Source of the DNA: Treponema ruminis
GTDB lineage: Bacteria; Spirochaetota; Spirochaetia; Treponematales; Treponemataceae
Direction: 5' to 3'
DNA length: 64,000 nt
NCBI GenBank assembly: GCA_017161305.1
Contig: CP031518.1
Location: 1,116,001 to 1,180,000, forward strand
The notes beneath the pieces were generated by a model, which saw only the letters and a program-made list of their open reading frames with translations, was not told the DNA's origin and did not search any database. Shown piece by piece: positions 51,556 to 59,526 of the stretch (positions are counted from its first letter, which is position 1; each line of letters opens with the position of its first letter). Made by a program: the position numbers and the translations under genes.

Positions 51556-52845
51556 ATGGATATTAAAATGAATAATAATGAGCGATATGATTTAAACGAT
51601 AGATTAATACATTTTTTTAGACCTTTAGATGCTGAAGATCCTTCATTTCCAGGATTACCTGAATATTTAGGTTTTAACAACGAAGACGTCGGAGATTGTA
51701 AATACAGTGCTCTATTTCTTTTACGGTGTTGTATTCGAAATGATAAATTATGGGCGACTTGGTCATATAGAGGAAAAGCTCGCTCTGTTTATGGACCGAA
51801 TCCTGCAGTTTGTTTCACAGAAATGCCTTTTGCTGCATTTGTAGAAGCTGCAAGATCAAGAGCAAAAAAATCAGAAAAAATTAGTATTTATGGTTTATCA
51901 TTCAAAAAGTCTGAGTTATTTACAATGGGTGCTCGTCATGTAATTTATGGATTATCTAATCCATCTGCCGTTTATCCAGATTCAAATAATGGTGGTGCCA
52001 GAATCTTTGAAGAAAGATATCTTCCTTCATCAGAACAGTTTAGATATATTACTTATAATCCTTGTATCTCCCGACCCGTGGATTGGACCCATGAAAGAGA
52101 ATGGAGACTTCCATACAGAGGTGATTTAAGTAAGTATGAAAATCAAATTTCAGAATTTGGTATTGTAGAAAGCTCAAATGATGTTCCTGGTTTCTACCTA
52201 TCAAAAGAAGATTGCAATGATATAGGTATAATCATTGATAAAAAGAAAGATGTTAATAAAATTCTTTATGATATTCTCTGTCTAATTTATAGAGGGACAA
52301 TTTCAGAAAATAAATATCAATTTATAATTTGTGCAGAAAAAATAAAGAATACAAAAAAATACAGGGATTATTATCAAGAGAAGAAATTAATAAAAAAATC
52401 ATTAATACCTATTGAAGATTACCTTAAAAAAAATACTAAATTAGCATTTTCAACAAAAGAACAAATTGAGCACTATTTTAGCATCGTATTTGAAAAAATA
52501 ATTTCAACAGGAAACGATTACACATATGAAAATGGAAGATGCTGGATCTGGTTTTATAATGTTTTTGATAAAAGAGTATTAGCAATGTTAAATGAAGGAT
52601 TACTCATTATTAATAATGAAAACAAAATCTTATTCGAACTTGAACCTCTAGATTCTTCATTGCCATTACAAATGCAAGAAGAAATGATACAAAATCTATC
52701 AGATATTATTAAGAAAAAACTTAAGATACAGTGTGGTTATTACTCCGTACGTGATAGTAAAGATTGCAATGATGTTCCATATTATTGTTCGCAAGATTTA
52801 GGCAATCTAGAAGATTTATATTATAATAAATCTAATGATTGTTAG
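51556..52845 (+). CDS. Unknown protein X in the type I locus, AbiGi/ART-like features
   Basis: The 429-residue protein is AT-rich in DNA and lysine/asparagine/isoleucine-rich. Visible motifs in order are HFFRP (19-23), YGPNPAVCFTEMP (79-91), IYGLSFKKSELFTMGARHVIYG (starting at 111), and DWTHEREWRLP (176-186). This order of CFxE-P, YG-F and EREWR is what I recall from AbiGi-like or DUF2971-like proteins, with an ADP-ribosyltransferase-type fold as a possibility; this is inference only. The C-terminal half is helical. No strong ribosome-binding site precedes the ATG at 51556, and another ATG is at 51568. Position suggests a phage-defence role. Confidence 0.6.
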   Translation: MDIKMNNNERYDLNDRLIHFFRPLDAEDPSFPGLPEYLGFNNEDVGDCKYSALFLLRCCIRNDKLWATWSYRGKARSVYGPNPAVCFTEMPFAAFVEAARSRAKKSEKISIYGLSFKKSELFTMGARHVIYGLSNPSAVYPDSNNGGARIFEERYLPSSEQFRYITYNPCISRPVDWTHEREWRLPYRGDLSKYENQISEFGIVESSNDVPGFYLSKEDCNDIGIIIDKKKDVNKILYDILCLIYRGTISENKYQFIICAEKIKNTKKYRDYYQEKKLIKKSLIPIEDYLKKNTKLAFSTKEQIEHYFSIVFEKIISTGNDYTYENGRCWIWFYNVFDKRVLAMLNEGLLIINNENKILFELEPLDSSLPLQMQEEMIQNLSDIIKKKLKIQCGYYSVRDSKDCNDVPYYCSQDLGNLEDLYYNKSNDC

Positions 52846-52856
52846 GGATATAATAA

Positions 52857-54152
52857 ATGAGCGAATGGAAAAAAGTAAAAATTGGTGACATCTGCAAAAT
52901 CGTAAAAGGCACAACCGGCATTGCAAGCGCAGAGCCGGGAGAATATACTCTTGTAGTTACAGCCGAAGAAAGAAAAACTTGTTCAACATATCAGTTCGAT
53001 TGCGAAGCCGTATGTATTCCGCTTGTAAGTTCCAGCGGGCACGGCAAAAAGTCTCTCAAAAATGTTCATTATCAAAGCGGAAAGTTTGCGCTCGGAACAA
53101 TTCTGTGCGCCGTAATTCCAAACAATCCGCAGGAACTCGATGCCCGCTATCTCCATCAGTATCTTCAATTTTACAAAGACATAATTCTTGTTCCTCTGAT
53201 GAAAGGCGCTGCAAATGTTTCTCTTTCAATGAAAGATATCGCAACCGTAGAATTTCCCTTGCCACCAATAGAACGCCAAAGAGAACTTTCAAATCTTTTT
53301 GTCTCGCTCCAGGAAAAGCAAAAAGAACTCTCTGCCGAATATGAAAAGCAGACCGATTACGCAAAACTTCTCCGCCAGAACATTCTGCAACAAGCCATAG
53401 AAGGAAAACTCACCGCCAACTGGCGCAAACAGAATCCAGTCAAAAAAGGCAATCCCAACTACGATGCAGAAGCATTGTTTGAACAGATTCAGAAGGGGGA
53501 AGTCTCCCCCTCGCTACAACCTGCTTCGCAGTTTTCCGCTACCCCCTCTGCGGGCTCAAACGTCGCCCGCAACACCCGCTCAAAATCTCTTGCTCCCATT
53601 ACATATGAAGAAAAACCATTTAAGATACCTAACAGTTGGAAAGACACTTCTTTAGGATATTTAATTTCAATATCATCTGGTGATAATTTAACAGAAAAAG
53701 AAAAAAGAGAAGGAAATATTCCTGTATATGGAGGGAATGGAATTAATGGGAATCACAATATTTCAAATATAAATAAAATTTCTATAATCATTGGTAGGGT
53801 TGGAGCACAATGTGGATGTATTCATATTACACCAGAAAAAGCATGGGTCACTGATAATGCGTTTGTAACATCTTTCAATGAATCAATGATTAATTTTTAT
53901 TGGCTGTATTATTTGCTGAACTCGCTTAGTTTAAGAAACTATGCTAGGGAAACTGCACAGCCTGTCTTATCCGGAAAAAGGATATATCCTCTGATTATAG
54001 GATTACCTCCACTAAAGGAACAAGAAGAAATAGTAAACAAAGTAGAAATTCTACTCGCAAAAGTAACAACTCTAGAAAAACAAATCCAAGACCAAAAATT
54101 ACTGACTAAAACTCTTATGCAGACTATAATAAAAGAAGCTTTTGAGGTTTGA
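52857..54152 (+). CDS. hsdS: Type I restriction specificity subunit, repeat-derived linker
   Basis: HsdS recognises the split DNA target and bridges HsdM and HsdR. Residues 1-135 form the first target-recognition domain, residues about 136-195 (LPPIERQRELSNLF...) a conserved helical spacer, residues 246-400 the second recognition domain with VYGGNGINGNHN, and 400-431 the second spacer. Residues about 213-243 are unlike any HsdS linker: they are encoded by a GC-rich palindromic repeat (see 53494-53580). DNA before the repeat is of normal composition; DNA after it is AT-rich, suggesting a recombinant gene. The frame stays open. Confidence 0.92.
   Translation: MSEWKKVKIGDICKIVKGTTGIASAEPGEYTLVVTAEERKTCSTYQFDCEAVCIPLVSSSGHGKKSLKNVHYQSGKFALGTILCAVIPNNPQELDARYLHQYLQFYKDIILVPLMKGAANVSLSMKDIATVEFPLPPIERQRELSNLFVSLQEKQKELSAEYEKQTDYAKLLRQNILQQAIEGKLTANWRKQNPVKKGNPNYDAEALFEQIQKGEVSPSLQPASQFSATPSAGSNVARNTRSKSLAPITYEEKPFKIPNSWKDTSLGYLISISSGDNLTEKEKREGNIPVYGGNGINGNHNISNINKISIIIGRVGAQCGCIHITPEKAWVTDNAFVTSFNESMINFYWLYYLLNSLSLRNYARETAQPVLSGKRIYPLIIGLPPLKEQEEIVNKVEILLAKVTTLEKQIQDQKLLTKTLMQTIIKEAFEV
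53494..53580 (-). repeat. GC-rich palindromic repeat inside hsdS (copy R6)
   Basis: The reverse complement of this stretch contains CCCGCAGAGGGGGTAGCGGA and ends in a palindrome GGGGGA/TCCCCC (53495-53510). The same series (CCCGCAGAAGGGGTAGCGGA, then a GAGGGGAA/TTCCCCTC palindrome) occurs in the forward direction at 56793-56924. It is in frame with hsdS and codes for residues about 213-243. Confidence 0.7.
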
Positions 54153-54160
54153 GGGGAAAT

Positions 54161-55192
54161 ATGGAAACCATTTTTATTAATTTATTCAAAATTGACTTAA
54201 ATTTGGAACAGTGTACTAAAGAAAGTTTTACTGATAAATATAATATCCAAAAGTATTTGAGTGAATTGCTAGATGCAATTGTTTCTAGTTCTGGAGATAG
54301 AGAATATGAATTTGATGAGACTTTGATGACTACAAAAAACAGGATACTTTCTATAGTAAAAAATCTTGATGAACAGATTAAACAAAATGAATGTATATTG
54401 CTTGCACAGAAATTATTAGTAACAGAATTAGATGTTCAAAAGAAGATTCAGAAATTAAACGTTGAGATTCAAAAAGGTATATTGGTGATTGCAGCAGCAA
54501 AGATAACAGACGCGGATTATAAGTTTATTATTACAAAAGCTGATTATGCAGAATTTGTTGAAGAAATAACAGGAAATACAAAAAGTGGATTACCATTGAA
54601 GAAGAAAATATTTAAATCTTTCATTGCTGACATTAAGTATGCAAACAATGATTATACATTTCAACGAATAGTAACCTACGATTCAAATATTAACCATTCT
54701 GTATATTGGTGGAAATCTTTTCTCGAGTTAAAAGAATTAAGAGATAATACGACAAATACAAAAAAAGCTTTTGAATTAATAAACAATACTGTTTTGGCAC
54801 CATTGCAAAAGGATCATAAAACTGATTATATAAAGCTTTGGAATTCGACAGTAGCATACTTTCGGACAAAAGGAGAATTTGATATTACCTATTATGCAGA
54901 AAATGTAATAGGTAATTATATTCCATATGACGACTCACTAGAAATGTCTCCACTTAAGACTAAAATAACTGAATTACAAAATAAGAATAAGTTTGATAAT
55001 AAATTTGAAAAAGATCCTTTATCTATAACAAATAGAATGAAAAAAGAATTAAAACTAACTAATGAAATTGATTTAGTTATAAAACAGGATATCCCAAATC
55101 TATCTTCAATAATAAAACCAAAAGAAGAAGATGGAAAAAAGTATATCATGGTATTAAGTACAGATGGCTATGAATATGCCAAAGGATTATGA
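54161..55192 (+). CDS. Unknown protein A, first gene of the A-B pair
   Basis: The 343-residue soluble protein follows hsdS by 8 nt, starts at ATG 54161 with GAGGGGA just upstream (an in-frame TTG at 54149 is the longer option). The first 100 residues are helical and polar; residues about 106-132 read GILVIAAAKI...YKFIITKADYAEFV, a core that looks a little like the NA37 nucleoid-associated family (low confidence). The C-terminal strand KYIMVLSTDGYEYA ends the protein. It is AT-rich and overlaps gene B by 4 nt, so the two products are made in equal amounts and probably interact. I do not know its function. Confidence 0.6.
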   Translation: METIFINLFKIDLNLEQCTKESFTDKYNIQKYLSELLDAIVSSSGDREYEFDETLMTTKNRILSIVKNLDEQIKQNECILLAQKLLVTELDVQKKIQKLNVEIQKGILVIAAAKITDADYKFIITKADYAEFVEEITGNTKSGLPLKKKIFKSFIADIKYANNDYTFQRIVTYDSNINHSVYWWKSFLELKELRDNTTNTKKAFELINNTVLAPLQKDHKTDYIKLWNSTVAYFRTKGEFDITYYAENVIGNYIPYDDSLEMSPLKTKITELQNKNKFDNKFEKDPLSITNRMKKELKLTNEIDLVIKQDIPNLSSIIKPKEEDGKKYIMVLSTDGYEYAKGL

Positions 55193-56730
55193 AAAATATG
55201 ATACATCCTATTTGTAATTATTTTATTCAACTTTTTTCAGATGCTTATTCTTTAATTGAGATAGAAGAAGATTTTGAAGTAGTAAAATACAAATGGGATT
55301 TTACTAAAGATGAAAGATCATTACCGCAATTATGCTCATGCCCTCAAATTGCCTCAAGAGATTCTCTTTATATGACTTTGTTGTTCGAAGGAAATCTTGT
55401 TACATCATTTAACCCAGCAAGTGAAAAATCAACATGGGAAAATATGATTTCGGCATATGATTCCTATGATGCTGGTACTAATTTACGTATAGAATTAACT
55501 GTTTATAAAAAATTTGAAAATAATCATATTTCTATATATCAAATGGATTCTTTTATTAATTACTTAGAAAAATGTGCATTATCAGATTTTCTATCGATAT
55601 TTAGCAAAAAAATGAGACCTTATATTATTTTCGAACTGCAAAGCAGAGAAGTCCTTTTCTTCTATTCCCAAAGTATCTTTTTTTTATCACAGAATGTCGA
55701 TATTTCACAAGTAAAAATATTGGATAGCGTGAAGAAAGAAAAAATTCTTAAACTCTCAAAAGATTTATGCTGTCAAGATTGCCCGAGATATGAATTAACT
55801 CCGGAGGATTTTTATTTTTTTAATTGCAATAATAATAAAATAAAGCAATTGTTTGACAAAGTTTTGGCATTTTTATGTTTTTTATCGATTTTTGATTATA
55901 TAAAACTTGAAAAATCATTATTCTCTTTTAGATTAAATGGTTTCAAAATCTTAAAAAACGATTTTAATACAGAAACAATTTCAAATTTCATTATCGACAC
56001 TAAAAATAACAATGAATTATACGAAATATATAGATGGATTTATACGGATGGAAATGCAACTGATAAGCTTAATATCTCAAGAAATATTCTTTCCTTGAAT
56101 TTGGATCAAAAACACTTAAAATTAGACCAAAATGTATTTGAAGCAATAAAATCAAATTATAGAATTTATCAAAAAGAAAATGTCGAAAAATATCTTTCAG
56201 TAAGAAAAGAAATATCTGAATTACTTATAACTTTACAAGGAGAAATAAACTCTATTGTCAGCAGTTTTATAGACGACTTCAAAAAAAATATTATTACAGT
56301 GCTTTCTTTGTTTATATCTGTAATTGTTGTAAATGTTATTTCAAATAGTAATTATATAAAAGGTTTTAATAATAATATTATTCTATTGATTTTCAGTTTC
56401 TTGTTAATTTCTTTGATATATTTATTTTTTTCAAGATGGGAGCTAGATCAAAAAACAAAGTTGTATGAAAAACATTTTAATCAAATAAAACAAAGATATA
56501 GCCATGTCTTGTCGGAGGTAGAATTACAGGGAATATTCGATGATTGCAATCCTGACAAGGATGGTACTCACGCATCTTTTATTATACAACAACGCAATTT
56601 CTATAGTGTCTTGTGGTTTTTATCTTTGCTTATATTATTTATTATTACTTTGGAAATATATAATTATAATAATGGGTTTGGTTCTTATATTTTAAATTTA
56701 TTTAAATATAGGTTCTGCAATTCTTGTTAG
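55189..56730 (+). CDS. Unknown membrane protein B, second gene of the A-B pair
   Basis: The 513-residue protein starts at ATG 55189 inside the stop of gene A (ATGA). Residues 1-360 are a soluble domain with a CCQDC cluster (194-198). Three membrane helices follow at about 367-385, 396-414 and 471-491, with a charged 56-residue loop between the second and third. The DNA is strongly AT-rich, unlike the flanks. A soluble protein coupled to a membrane protein in a restriction locus resembles the layout of known two-gene defence systems such as Kiwa, but I see no sequence match. Function unknown. Confidence 0.6.
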   Translation: MKNMIHPICNYFIQLFSDAYSLIEIEEDFEVVKYKWDFTKDERSLPQLCSCPQIASRDSLYMTLLFEGNLVTSFNPASEKSTWENMISAYDSYDAGTNLRIELTVYKKFENNHISIYQMDSFINYLEKCALSDFLSIFSKKMRPYIIFELQSREVLFFYSQSIFFLSQNVDISQVKILDSVKKEKILKLSKDLCCQDCPRYELTPEDFYFFNCNNNKIKQLFDKVLAFLCFLSIFDYIKLEKSLFSFRLNGFKILKNDFNTETISNFIIDTKNNNELYEIYRWIYTDGNATDKLNISRNILSLNLDQKHLKLDQNVFEAIKSNYRIYQKENVEKYLSVRKEISELLITLQGEINSIVSSFIDDFKKNIITVLSLFISVIVVNVISNSNYIKGFNNNIILLIFSFLLISLIYLFFSRWELDQKTKLYEKHFNQIKQRYSHVLSEVELQGIFDDCNPDKDGTHASFIIQQRNFYSVLWFLSLLILFIITLEIYNYNNGFGSYILNLFKYRFCNSC

Positions 56731-56792
56731 AAATTGCATGTCTACTAAGTTTGCTTATAAAGAAATGTGTTATTCAAAACTTAGGCAATGAA

Positions 56793-56924
56793 CTCTTCGG
56801 GGCGTTGCGAGGTGTCCCCGCAGAAGGGGTAGCGGACAAGCAACAAAGCGGAGAGAATCGGCGCTGCTTGCAGAGACGATTCGTGGAGCGACTTGCTTGG
56901 GAGCGAGGGGAAGGCTTTCCCCTC
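56793..56924 (+). repeat. GC-rich palindromic repeat upstream of rhuM (copy R5)
   Basis: It contains CCCCGCAGAAGGGGTAGCGG and a palindrome GAGGGGAA (56905-56912) / TTCCCCTC (56917-56924). This is the same family as the copy inside hsdS (53494-53580) but in the opposite direction. It ends 29 nt before the rhuM start codon and lies between the AT-rich gene B and rhuM. Confidence 0.7.
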
Positions 56925-56953
56925 CTCAATATAAAACAAAAGGAACAAAACAA

Positions 56954-57973
56954 ATGACAAACGAACTTGTAAAACAAATATCGTACATTCTCTACAAAGC
57001 ATATGAAGAAGATGTAAAAGTCAATGCGCTCCTTAAGGATGAGACTATCTGGCTTACGCAAAAATCTATGGCAGAGTTGTTTGATGTAAATGTACCTGCG
57101 GTTTCAAAACATCTTAAGAATATATTTCAAGAGGGGGAGCTTGATGAAAAAGTGGTTGTTTCCAAAATGGAAATAACCACCAGGCATGGCGCAATAGAAG
57201 GAAAAACTCAGTCCGTTCTTACAAATTTCTATAATCTCGATGCCATTATCTCTGTAGGTTATAGAGTGAATTCTGCAAAAGCTACAAAGTTCCGTATCTG
57301 GGCTACAAATGTATTAAAGGAATACATCAAAAAAGGCTTTGTTATGGATGATGAGCGGCTAAAGCAGGGCGAAAATGTTTTTGGAAAGGATTATTTCCGT
57401 GAACTTTTGGAAAGAGTCCGCTCAATCCGTGCAAGTGAACGCAGGATCTGGCAGCAGATTACAGATATTTTTGCGGAATGTTCCATTGATTATGATAAAA
57501 ACTCTGAAATTACAAAACAGTTTTATGCAACGGTTCAGAATAAGTTTCATTTTGCAATTACCGGTCAGACTGCGGCAGAAATTGTTTATGACAAGGCTGA
57601 CCACAAAAAAGAACACATGGGGTTAACTACATGGAAAAATTCTCCTGATGGACGTATTTTGAAATCCGATGTGAATATTGCAAAAAACTATCTTTCTGAA
57701 AAGCAAATCCGCCAGCTGGAAAGGGCGGTGAGCGGTTATTTTGATTATATTGAAGATTTGATTGAACGTGAAATTCCTTTTAATATGGAACAGTTTGCGG
57801 CAAGTGTTAACGAATTTCTTGAATTCCGAAAGTACGATAATCTTGAAGGAAATGGAAGGATTTCCCGAAATGATGCAGACAACAAGGCATTTGCCGAATA
57901 TGAGATTTTTAACAAAACTCAGAAGATAGATTCTGATTTTGATAAAATGATAAGAAAGATCGAGGAGAAATAA
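56954..57973 (+). CDS. RhuM-family protein
   Basis: The 339-residue protein matches the RhuM (virulence protein) family, first described in a Salmonella pathogenicity island and often found next to type I restriction genes. The N-terminal part carries a helix-turn-helix-like stretch TIWLTQKSMAELFDVNVPA (about residues 31-49). The central part holds FYNLDAIISVGYRVNSAKAT, typical of the family, and LLERVRSIRASERRIWQQI. The start at 56954 has an AAGGAAC-type site upstream; the frame is open further upstream only through the repeat R5. Function of RhuM is poorly known; a phage- or DNA-related role is a guess. Confidence 0.85.
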   Translation: MTNELVKQISYILYKAYEEDVKVNALLKDETIWLTQKSMAELFDVNVPAVSKHLKNIFQEGELDEKVVVSKMEITTRHGAIEGKTQSVLTNFYNLDAIISVGYRVNSAKATKFRIWATNVLKEYIKKGFVMDDERLKQGENVFGKDYFRELLERVRSIRASERRIWQQITDIFAECSIDYDKNSEITKQFYATVQNKFHFAITGQTAAEIVYDKADHKKEHMGLTTWKNSPDGRILKSDVNIAKNYLSEKQIRQLERAVSGYFDYIEDLIEREIPFNMEQFAASVNEFLEFRKYDNLEGNGRISRNDADNKAFAEYEIFNKTQKIDSDFDKMIRKIEEK

Positions 57974-58049
57974 TTTAATTATTGAGAATAACAATTGATT
58001 GAACTTGCCATATTTTTCAACAAATTCAAGAATATAGACGAGGTACTGT

Positions 58050-59387
58050 ATGGGAGTTGATATTCAATATTGGTATGATAATAACATTAGTTTTTCAACA
58101 ATCAAAGATTTGAAATTTCATCTTGAAAGATATCTGGATTGTAGAATATCAATTTTTTGTATGCAGGGAGATTCTGATGAATGGTTCTCTTTGTTTCCAA
58201 AAACAGGAAAATATAAATATACTTCTTTATGTAGTGTTGTAGCACTGAATAAAAGCGAATATTTTTTAGAAATTGTTGATTCGGATAATAAGATAAAGGA
58301 TTTTGAAAATCAAAATATAAGTGAATTATTCAAGACAAGACAGATAGAATTATTTCTTCGCTCTGTACTAGATGATATAGAAGTGTATATTTATCCAAAA
58401 ACATTAAAGATTTATAGCGATTTTTTATGCTTTCCCGGCAGAATGTTTTCATTTATTGAAACTATCGAAAATCCAGAAGAAGGTTTTACCGAGGATTATT
58501 TAAAAATACTGTATCGAATAAACTCGTTTGTTAAAGCCTTCAATTCCAACTCTATTTTAATGGTTGGTGATACACAAAGTATAAATTGGGAAAATATTGA
58601 TGAAGACTTGGAAGAAGGGTGGACTAGTATTTCTGAAGTATTGGAAAAATATAAACCTCGAGGTATCAAAATAATTACGGAAGAAATGGTTCTGAATAAA
58701 CAACTTGAACCATGCGATAATGAAGAAGAAGTTTACAATCATGTATATTTTTTTCAATTCAATAATCTTTTAGAACATTTAAAGCCGTGTGAATTCAGAG
58801 AAGAAGATGAGGAAGAAGAAGTTTATATCGAAAAAGCTCCTGCTGTATTTCTTGAAGTTTCAATTACAGATTTAGAATACAAACCCGAAAAGCCAAGTAA
58901 AACAGCTTTGAGAATTGCAAAGAAACTGAATAGCGATTATGAATATACAACTGAGAAACTGTTTTATAATGTAAAACAAGAATTAATGTCTATAGAAAAA
59001 CTTTATAAAAATCGGTGGGAAAAGTTTGTTGAAAGAGCAAAGTCTTTAGACTTTAATAAGTTGACTAATTATTTTAAATATTCAAAGGGAACTGGAAAAG
59101 TTTATGCTTTGGAGTATAGAAATGTAGATTTTTCTATTTCCGCATCTTTATGGTGCCCAGATAAAAAGGAAAAATGTCCTAAAGACTTTGTTAGCTTGAT
59201 AGATGAGATTTTTGAATATGCAGCAAATCTACCTGAAAATTGTATTAGTTTTGGATCGTTCCGAATGGTAGGTGTTCCTGTAAAAACACAGAAAGAAGTA
59301 AACGAATCTCGAAAGAAAACTGATTTACCAAAATATACAGTAGAAGGGTATTCCGATGAGGATATAGATAGAATGTTAAGAACGTAA
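58050..59387 (+). CDS. Unknown protein Y between rhuM and hsdM
   Basis: The 445-residue protein starts at ATG 58050 with GAGG about 8 nt upstream. It is AT-rich, acidic and has no clear signal or membrane helix. A low-complexity acidic stretch EEDEEEEVYIEK lies near residue 255. The C-terminal region has NLPENCISFGSFRMVGVPV and ends in a charged tail. No family or catalytic motif was recognised. Its location in the restriction locus makes it a defence-associated candidate. The next feature downstream is a dispersed repeat, then hsdM. Confidence 0.6.
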   Translation: MGVDIQYWYDNNISFSTIKDLKFHLERYLDCRISIFCMQGDSDEWFSLFPKTGKYKYTSLCSVVALNKSEYFLEIVDSDNKIKDFENQNISELFKTRQIELFLRSVLDDIEVYIYPKTLKIYSDFLCFPGRMFSFIETIENPEEGFTEDYLKILYRINSFVKAFNSNSILMVGDTQSINWENIDEDLEEGWTSISEVLEKYKPRGIKIITEEMVLNKQLEPCDNEEEVYNHVYFFQFNNLLEHLKPCEFREEDEEEEVYIEKAPAVFLEVSITDLEYKPEKPSKTALRIAKKLNSDYEYTTEKLFYNVKQELMSIEKLYKNRWEKFVERAKSLDFNKLTNYFKYSKGTGKVYALEYRNVDFSISASLWCPDKKEKCPKDFVSLIDEIFEYAANLPENCISFGSFRMVGVPVKTQKEVNESRKKTDLPKYTVEGYSDEDIDRMLRT

Positions 59388-59408
59388 CACTTTTAGATAA
59401 AAAGTGTT

Positions 59409-59506
59409 AGGGATTGTAGGGGCGCGAAGCGTTCTTGCGTAGCAAGAATGGAGGCGAAAGCCAGAACCCCGAAAAGCCCGACCAGAACGAAGTGAGGGGA
59501 ACACCC
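59409..59506 (+). repeat. Dispersed GC-rich repeat, copy 2
   Basis: Starts AGGGATTGTAGGGGCGCGAA and continues with AATGGAG, CAGAACCCCG and AGCCCGAC, matching 45691-45787 over much of the length. It fills most of the 139-nt gap between unknown gene Y and hsdM and ends with GGGGAACACCCC, just before the ribosome-binding site of hsdM. Confidence 0.75.
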
Positions 59507-59526
59507 CAAAAAAAAGGAGCACAAAA

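Noticed and set aside
54161-56730. Assignment of the A-B pair to Kiwa
   Set aside because: Only the soluble-plus-membrane layout is similar; gene order is reversed, protein B is much larger than KwaA and no shared motif is seen.
53581-56792. Active invertible specificity cassette (shufflon-like)
   Set aside because: The two repeats are diverged, and no alternative recognition domain in reverse orientation or recombinase gene is present between or beside them.
56724-56957. Open frame of 77 codons between gene B and rhuM
   Set aside because: Most of it lies in the GC-rich repeat; the translation is low-complexity and the frame is explained by the repeat composition.
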